Below, piece after piece: positions 14,920-19,514 of a stretch of 19,514 nucleotides of DNA. The notes below the pieces were generated by a model. It searched no databases and was not told the DNA's origin. It worked only from the letters and a program-made list of their open reading frames with translations. The DNA is from JAXGMQ01 sp964613055 (GTDB lineage Bacteria > Caldisericota > Caldisericia > JAAYUI01): contig CAZTGD010000037.1 of the NCBI GenBank assembly GCA_964613055.1, positions 1 to 19,514 on the forward strand. Reading direction: 5' to 3'. Both the position numbers and the translations under genes were made by a program. Each line of letters starts with the position of its first letter. The first letter of the stretch is position 1.

Positions 14920-16211
14920 GTAGTGGCAAATCATATCTTGTAATCGGTGACGGAGGGCGTGAGCATGCCCTGTCATGGAAACTCAGCGAGTACTCTCATT
15001 GCTACACCATGCCCGGCAATCCAGGCATGTCCATTGATACGCAGATCATTGATGGTAACCCAGGAGACTTTGAGTTTGTCGCTCATAAAGCCAGGGAGCT
15101 TGATGTATCAGCAGTGGTGGTTGGACCTGAAGCTACCCTGTGCAAGGGTATTTCAGACTTCCTGAAGGAAAGGGGTATCTTCGCTTTTGGTCCTTTCAAG
15201 AACGGTGCTAGACTGGAAGGCTCAAAGGCGTTTGCTAAGGAATTCATGAACAGACACTCCATCCCCACTGCAGATGCAATGAGTTTCACATCAGACGAAA
15301 CAGCCCTCGAGTTTGTTGATCAACACACATTCCCTGTTGTCATAAAACTGGATGGTCTGGCTGGGGGAAAGGGTGTCACTATCGCTGAGAACAGATACGA
15401 TGCAGAAAACGCCATTAATGCAACACTGGGCGAGGGGAGACAGGGCAAAGTTGTCATCGAAGAGTACCTTGAAGGCAAGGAGCTATCGATACTGGCAGTA
15501 ACAGATGGAAAGGTCATCAAACCGTTCCTACCATCCCGAGACCACAAGCATTTGAATGACGGAAACAAGGGACCAATGACAGGTGGAATGGGCGCTTACT
15601 GCCCCGTACCGGATATTGATGGCAAGACATACGACAGGATAATTGCCGAGATTGTTGAGCCTACTCTTCAGGGACTCAGGGATGATGGGATTGAATACCT
15701 GGGGATCATATACTTCGGACTAATGCTAACATCACACGGTCCTAAAGTTCTCGAGTATAACTGTCGATTTGGTGACCCAGAGACACAGGTGGTGTTGTCA
15801 AGGCTGAAAACACCACTTCACCATATCGTAGAAGCGGTGAAACACCAGACACTCGATTCACTTGAAATCAAGTCAAAGAAGGGGTTTTCTGCCTGCGTGG
15901 TGCTGGCATCGCAGGGATACCCAAAGAAACCAAAAACGGGCATGGTAATCCAGGGGTTAGAGAGTGCCAGGAAGGAACCGGAAAGCAGGATATTCTTTGC
16001 CGGTGTTTCCAAACAATCGGGCAACCTGGTCACCTCCGGTGGGCGTGTGCTTGCTTGTGTTGGAAACGGCAGGACGCTCAGACAAGCCCTGGGCAGGGCG
16101 TACCGGATGACATCAAAGGTCCGATTCGCCGGCAGACAATACAGATGTGACATAGGAGGAAGATATGCCAGAGGACGTACGAGTATGCTTAATTTTAGGT
16201 TCAAAATCTGA
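14916..16211 (+). CDS. purD: Phosphoribosylamine-glycine ligase
   Basis: 431 residues; the GTG start overlaps the previous stop by four bases and has AAGGAG seven bases upstream. It catalyses the second step of purine synthesis: 5-phosphoribosylamine + glycine + ATP to GAR, in the cytoplasm. Family motifs are in order: VIGDGGREHALSWKL at the N-terminus, GPEATLCKGISDFL, the ATP-grasp segments VIKLDGLAGGKGV, EEYLEGKELSI, the FLPSRDHKHLNDGNKGPMTG loop with GGMGAY, then GLML and EYNCRFGDPETQ for metal binding. The length is normal. The C-terminal 16 codons run 47 bp into purE, an unusually long overlap, and the tail after CDIGGRYARG is poorly conserved in appearance. Confidence 0.97.
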   Translation: MSSGKSYLVIGDGGREHALSWKLSEYSHCYTMPGNPGMSIDTQIIDGNPGDFEFVAHKARELDVSAVVVGPEATLCKGISDFLKERGIFAFGPFKNGARLEGSKAFAKEFMNRHSIPTADAMSFTSDETALEFVDQHTFPVVIKLDGLAGGKGVTIAENRYDAENAINATLGEGRQGKVVIEEYLEGKELSILAVTDGKVIKPFLPSRDHKHLNDGNKGPMTGGMGAYCPVPDIDGKTYDRIIAEIVEPTLQGLRDDGIEYLGIIYFGLMLTSHGPKVLEYNCRFGDPETQVVLSRLKTPLHHIVEAVKHQTLDSLEIKSKKGFSACVVLASQGYPKKPKTGMVIQGLESARKEPESRIFFAGVSKQSGNLVTSGGRVLACVGNGRTLRQALGRAYRMTSKVRFAGRQYRCDIGGRYARGRTSMLNFRFKI

Positions 16212-16659
16212 CCTTGAATCCGCAAAGAAGGCGACCGCGGTTTTGGCGGAACTGGGCATTGGCTATGAGGTTAAGGTATCCTCAGCCCACCGTGCACCAG
16301 ATAGGACAGCAGAGATAGCCAAGGGGCTGGAATCCAGAGGTGTTCAACTCGCCATCTGCCTGGCTGGATATGCCGCGCACCTACCGGGTGTTGTTTCCGC
16401 TTACACAAATGTACCTGTGATCGCCGTACCACTAGAGGGTTCTCCATTGGGAGGACTCGACGCCCTCTATTCACAGATGATGCCAGGTGGAGTGCCAGTG
16501 GCAACCATGACTGTGGGTTCAGCAGGTGCTAAGAATGCGGCTGTCTTTGCAGGAAGGATGCTTGCACTTCATGATAAAACAATCAAGGTAAATCTTGAAA
16601 AATATGTTGAGGCTATGCGATCCAAATCACTTGAGGGTGCAGACGATCTCGACATTTAG
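16165..16659 (+). CDS. purE: N5-carboxyaminoimidazole ribonucleotide mutase
   Basis: 164 residues; AGGAGG lies five bases before the ATG. PurE interconverts N5-CAIR and CAIR in purine synthesis. Visible family features are LILGSKSDLE (phosphate loop, residues 9-18), SSAHRAPD with the active-site His 42, AGYAAHLPGVV, and PLEGSPLGGLDALYSQMMPGGVPVATMTVG. The last segment resembles class I (N5-CAIR mutase) enzymes more than class II AIR carboxylases, but it is one residue shorter than the usual form around YSQMMPGG, and GSKSD-Leu replaces the class I GSxSD-Trp. No purK is in the window, so the partner enzyme must be elsewhere or the protein could accept AIR and CO2. It overlaps purD by 47 bp and the methyltransferase frame by 65 bp. 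Confidence 0.95.
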   Translation: MPEDVRVCLILGSKSDLESAKKATAVLAELGIGYEVKVSSAHRAPDRTAEIAKGLESRGVQLAICLAGYAAHLPGVVSAYTNVPVIAVPLEGSPLGGLDALYSQMMPGGVPVATMTVGSAGAKNAAVFAGRMLALHDKTIKVNLEKYVEAMRSKSLEGADDLDI

Positions 16660-17452
16660 TTCAATCGAAGAGCTTACCTCCATAGAACCATTTTTCTCAG
16701 GATCTGATATTCATCTCTTAAATGGTGATTGCACCGAGGCAAATCTCTTTGCCAATGAGTTTGTTGATCTCATCGTCACCTCACCCCCATATAATGTCGG
16801 CATGGATTACAACTCTCACAACGACATGCAGGGTTACGAGAAGTACCTGAAATTCTCAAGACAGTGGATGTCAAACTGCTACTGTTGGAGTAAACCATCA
16901 GCGAGGTTTCTGCTCAACATACCATTGGATAAAAACAAGGGAGGGCATCAGAGTGTCGGGGCTGACCTTACCACTATCGCAAAGGAAGCAGGTTGGAGCT
17001 ATCACTCAACCATCATATGGAATGAAGGCAATATAAGTAGGAGAATGGCGTGGGGGTCGTGGATGTCAGCGTCAGCGCCACACATCATAGCACCTGTTGA
17101 ATTGATAGTCATTTTCTACAAGGGACAATGGAAGAAATCTACTGGCTCGCTGAAATCAACGGTAACACGCGATGAGTTTATGAAGTGGACAAACGGATTG
17201 TGGACGTTCAACGGTGAGAGTGCCAAGCGGGTTGGTCACCCTACCCCGTTTCCAAGAGAGTTGCCAAAAAGATGTATCAAACTGTTTTCTTACGAGGACG
17301 ATGTGGTGTTTGATCCATTTTGTGGCAGTGGTACAACACTCGTCGAAGCCCAATCGAATAAACGTGTCGGAGTGGGTGTTGAGATTGACAGACAATACTG
17401 TAATCTTGCTAAGGGTCGCATCCTGAAGTCAATTCAATCAAATTTGTCCTGA
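16595..17452 (+). CDS. Beta-class DNA methyltransferase (N4-cytosine or N6-adenine)
   Basis: 285 residues from the TTG at 16595, which has AAGG six bases upstream; ATG at 16604 and GTG at 16637 are alternatives. All overlap purE. Catalytic motif IV is TSPPYNVGMDY (SPPY at 63-66) and precedes the SAM-binding motif I, FDPFCGSGTTLVEA (240-248), an order that defines the beta class. Between them are IIWNEGNISRRMAWGSW and GLWTFNGESAKR, followed by GHPTPFPRELPKR, typical of this group. SPPY favours N4-cytosine, but N6-adenine activity is also known with it. No restriction gene is adjacent, so it looks like an orphan methyltransferase, though an HKD nuclease starts the same operon. A hairpin overlaps its stop codon. 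Confidence 0.9.
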   Translation: MKNMLRLCDPNHLRVQTISTFSSIEELTSIEPFFSGSDIHLLNGDCTEANLFANEFVDLIVTSPPYNVGMDYNSHNDMQGYEKYLKFSRQWMSNCYCWSKPSARFLLNIPLDKNKGGHQSVGADLTTIAKEAGWSYHSTIIWNEGNISRRMAWGSWMSASAPHIIAPVELIVIFYKGQWKKSTGSLKSTVTRDEFMKWTNGLWTFNGESAKRVGHPTPFPRELPKRCIKLFSYEDDVVFDPFCGSGTTLVEAQSNKRVGVGVEIDRQYCNLAKGRILKSIQSNLS

Positions 17453-17466
17453 TTCAGGTGACAAAT
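17442..17466 (+). terminator. Hairpin over the methyltransferase stop codon
   Basis: ATTTGT (17442-17447) pairs with ACAAAT (17461-17466), and CCTG (17448-17451) with CAGG (17455-17458), leaving a two-base bulge and a three-base loop. It includes the TGA stop. There is no T tract afterwards, so it may be a weak terminator or a structure affecting expression of the following lipoprotein. Confidence 0.3.
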
Positions 17467-17491
17467 CGAAATACAATTTGTATGGAATAAG

Positions 17492-18556
17492 ATGAACGGC
17501 AAATCGCATAAAAAAAACATAAGCGTTGCCCTGCTGGTAGTTGCTGTTGCCTTATCCTTTTTTATTTCCTGCAACAACCACACTCAAACCAAATCGAGGA
17601 ATCTCCAAGGCAAGGGTGTTTGGATATGGCAGTTGTGGAACCTGCCCATAGTCGATAAATCTGACGGTACGATCGAGTTGTCATGGGAGAATGATGAAGG
17701 TGTAAATGAAATCCACGAAGTACTTAACTTCAAAACCCTCATTTCAAGGCTTGAGGATACCGGTGTTGATTGGGTTGCCATCAAACTCAGCGACAGCAAC
17801 TCCTTCTGGTTACGAGACGGTGCATTGATTTCTCGATGGCTTAACCGCCAGGGTATGACCTTTGATGACTTGCTTGTCCAGCTGAAATCATCTGGAATAA
17901 AAGTAATCGGTTGGTGTTTTGTTTATGGAGAGTCGAAATGGGATTCGAGTCTGACTGAGGTTGAGTGTGCACAGAAGATAATCGAATCTGGTGTGAATGG
18001 CTTGATTGTAAACGCTGAAATCCACCTTGAACTCATCGGCAATCCAGTTTCTTACATGCACAATTACTTCACATCTCTGAACACCGATATTCTGTTGGGC
18101 TACACAACATTTGCTGAGTTGATCAAGCACTTCAGGTTCCCCTACCACACCTTCGCAAAATACTGTGATGTCTTCATGCCTCAGAACTACTGGGTGGACA
18201 GACGAAATAACTGTGAAGAGCATGGATTTATTACACCAGAGATTGAAATGAAGCGTTTCTTTGAAAAACTGAATCTGCTTGGAAGAGCTGGAATGAGGTT
18301 CACAAAGCAAGGTTGTATGGGCGGTAGCATCTCTCACAGTCACATTATCCCAATTGGCAGTGTTGAATCCGAGCGGTGCAAACTGGATGATAAGAGCAGA
18401 AGGGGATTTCACATTGAAGCAGATTCAATAACCGATTTTTGGACCGCATCAAAGAAAAACTTTCCATCAGGATTTTCACTGTGGTCGGTCGATTGGATGA
18501 ATGCCGACGATTGGACGGTGTTTAGTAATATCCGAATTAAAACTGATGACAACTAG
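17492..18556 (+). CDS. Lipoprotein with TIM-barrel / glycoside hydrolase-like features
   Basis: 354 residues. The basic N-terminus MNGKSHKKN, a hydrophobic core and FFISC indicate a lipoprotein with Cys 27 lipidated. The mature part has the rhythm of a beta/alpha barrel: GKGVWIWQLWN, GVDWVAIKLSD, GIKVIGWCFVYGE, GVNGLIVNAEI, YCDVFMPQNYW and FSLWSVDWMNADDW. These resemble the strand ends of GH25-like and DUF-type barrel hydrolases, in which acidic residues at strand ends are catalytic; Glu in VNAEI and Asp in SVDW are candidates. No specific family is certain. Only a weak GGA precedes the ATG. It lies 39 bp after the methyltransferase, with a hairpin between them, so it may or may not share that operon. 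Confidence 0.72.
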   Translation: MNGKSHKKNISVALLVVAVALSFFISCNNHTQTKSRNLQGKGVWIWQLWNLPIVDKSDGTIELSWENDEGVNEIHEVLNFKTLISRLEDTGVDWVAIKLSDSNSFWLRDGALISRWLNRQGMTFDDLLVQLKSSGIKVIGWCFVYGESKWDSSLTEVECAQKIIESGVNGLIVNAEIHLELIGNPVSYMHNYFTSLNTDILLGYTTFAELIKHFRFPYHTFAKYCDVFMPQNYWVDRRNNCEEHGFITPEIEMKRFFEKLNLLGRAGMRFTKQGCMGGSISHSHIIPIGSVESERCKLDDKSRRGFHIEADSITDFWTASKKNFPSGFSLWSVDWMNADDWTVFSNIRIKTDDN

Positions 18557-18574
18557 TTACCTGTGTGTTATACT
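18546..18574 (+). promoter_or_regulatory. Sigma-70 promoter giving a leaderless methyltransferase mRNA
   Basis: ATGACA (18546-18551, five of six), 17-bp spacer, TATACT (18569-18574, five of six), then eight bases to the ATG at 18583. The -35 box lies inside the last codons of the preceding lipoprotein gene. No SD precedes the ATG. Confidence 0.6.
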
Positions 18575-18582
18575 CGCTTCGA

Positions 18583-19308
18583 ATGTCAAACAAACAGGAT
18601 GAGCCTATAGCTCGAGATGGCTATGACCGGCTGGCTGAAGCCTTTCACAGACAAGCAGACACCAAGCCTCATAATGCATACCTTGAAAGACCAACAACAA
18701 TCTCTCTGATGCCGTCTGTTTCGGGCATGAAGACCCTTGATGCAGGATGCGGTCCAGGCTGGTACAGCAGATGGATGGCAGACCGCGGTGCGGATGTGAC
18801 AGCGGTTGACGTTAGCCCCAACATGATCAAGCACGCCAAGGAGAGGCTTGAAGGAACTGGTGCATCTGTGATGGTTTTCGATCTGGACAAGCCTTTTCCC
18901 TTTAAGAATGATCTGTTTGACCTCGTGTTGATGCCATTGGTTGCCGACAACCTGAAAAGCTTAAACAATTCATTCAGAGAGGTTTCTAGAGTACTCAAAG
19001 AGAATGGCTACTTCATCCTCTCCTTTGGCAATCCCTCATACGAATACTTCATGCACAGACGCGTGGACAGCTACTTTGAGGAGAAGATGGTCAATGTTAC
19101 CTGGCGTGGTTTTGGTTTCCCTGTCGATATTCCATTCTTCATGAGACCACTGACAGCATACACAGAAGCACTTCACCAAACAGGTTTTGTCATCGAGAGG
19201 TTGGTCGAGGCGAAACCAACGGAGGAATTCAAACGTATCAATAAGGATGATTACAACCGAATGATTAAATATCCAGGGTTTATATGTATACGATGTAGAT
19301 TAGATTAG
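18583..19308 (+). CDS. Class I SAM-dependent methyltransferase
   Basis: 241 residues from the ATG at 18583. A GTG at 18565 extends the frame by six codons but would overlap the promoter, so the ATG is preferred. Motif I is TLDAGCGPGWYSRWM (about 51-65), followed by GADVTAVDVSPNMI with the acidic residue for the SAM ribose, motif post-I FDLVLMPLVADNL, and FREVSRVLKENGYFILS. This is the Methyltransf_11 type of Rossmann fold that methylates small molecules. The residues after LSFGNPSYEYFMHR (VDSYF, FGFPVDIPFFMRPLTAY) form the substrate-specific lid and match many uncharacterised bacterial enzymes. The substrate cannot be inferred, and the neighbours give no pathway. Confidence 0.88.
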   Translation: MSNKQDEPIARDGYDRLAEAFHRQADTKPHNAYLERPTTISLMPSVSGMKTLDAGCGPGWYSRWMADRGADVTAVDVSPNMIKHAKERLEGTGASVMVFDLDKPFPFKNDLFDLVLMPLVADNLKSLNNSFREVSRVLKENGYFILSFGNPSYEYFMHRRVDSYFEEKMVNVTWRGFGFPVDIPFFMRPLTAYTEALHQTGFVIERLVEAKPTEEFKRINKDDYNRMIKYPGFICIRCRLD

Positions 19309-19355
19309 ATCGATATCAAAATTTATCTCATTATTTTTGCTAAAAGGGTTCTGTA

Positions 19356-19514
19356 TTAAGAGTTAAGAAATCTAGAGATCCAATCACATTTTTTATTTCC
19401 ATCTTCACTGGTTTGACTACAAGGCACTTCACATAATAAATGGCTCTCGCTAACTTTAGAGTAGCATCTTCCTGAATGTCTCTGGCAAGATATGATATAT
19501 GCTCTTGCTAGCAA
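19356..19514 (-). CDS. Possible C-terminus of a Cys-rich protein, cut by the window edge
   Basis: On the minus strand a frame of 52 codons is open from the window edge to a TAA at 19358-19356. It contains five cysteines (ISCQRHSGRCYS, LLCEVPCSQ, NKKCDW), spaced as in small metal-binding or disulfide proteins. A frame of this length can arise by chance, and no start is visible, so this is tentative. Confidence 0.3.
   Translation of the reverse strand: MLARAYIISCQRHSGRCYSKVSESHLLCEVPCSQTSEDGNKKCDWISRFLNS

Noticed and set aside
14386..17452. Confirmed restriction-modification system
   Set aside because: The HKD protein is membrane-anchored, probably facing outward, and has no visible target-recognition domain; kept only as a hypothesis.

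Overview
The window is a piece of bacterial chromosome from a draft assembly: a run of exactly 100 N at 12074-12173 is a scaffold gap. Genes use ATG, GTG and TTG starts. Many have good Shine-Dalgarno (SD) sites, and several promoters are close to the sigma-70 consensus. Exported lipoproteins, copper-amine-oxidase-N1-like 'stalk' domains and NHL propellers are common. I cannot assign a phylum from the sequence alone, and I see no rRNA, tRNA, CRISPR array or intact transposase.

Layout. 1-415 is gene-poor. 416-3362 (minus) is a two-gene operon of large exported proteins: a lipoprotein, then a Cys-rich membrane-anchored protein with a pilin-like N-terminus, a stalk-type domain and beta-sandwich regions. 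3619-5220 (minus) holds a PQQ-like propeller lipoprotein and a small protein with a very basic tail. 5334-6101 (plus) is an exported SIMPL-domain protein with a textbook promoter. 6411-10917 (plus) is a tight four-gene operon: secreted NHL/stalk protein, membrane-anchored rhodanese-like protein without its catalytic cysteine, seven-helix membrane protein, and a MocR-type GntR/aminotransferase regulator.

11028-12406 is an AT-rich gene coding an FRG domain followed by TPR repeats. It is interrupted by the assembly gap, and the repeat arithmetic shows that the gap and the apparent frameshift are artefacts. Next comes a 0.5-kb non-coding element: three hairpins with TGTCATTCC / GGAATGAC ends, running into about 300 bp of degenerate repeat in a strict 20-bp register. 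A minus-strand lipoprotein (12933-13907) follows.

14386-17452 (plus) is an overlapping operon: membrane-anchored HKD (phospholipase D-type) nuclease, purD, purE and a beta-class DNA methyltransferase. After it come a TIM-barrel-like lipoprotein (17492-18556) and a class I SAM methyltransferase (18583-19308). A small Cys-rich reading frame may enter from the right edge on the minus strand.

The strongest new signals are: (1) three SD-less genes (FRG-TPR, HKD nuclease, SAM methyltransferase) whose promoter -10 box ends exactly 8 nt before the ATG, which implies leaderless transcripts; (2) the phased 20-bp fossil repeat attached to a MITE-like element; (3) a nuclease and a DNA methyltransferase flanking purDE in one overlapping operon; and (4) the NHL/rhodanese-like/membrane/MocR operon with paired cysteine motifs. 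No complete known defence or mobile system is visible, and the functional readings of (3) and (4) are inference.
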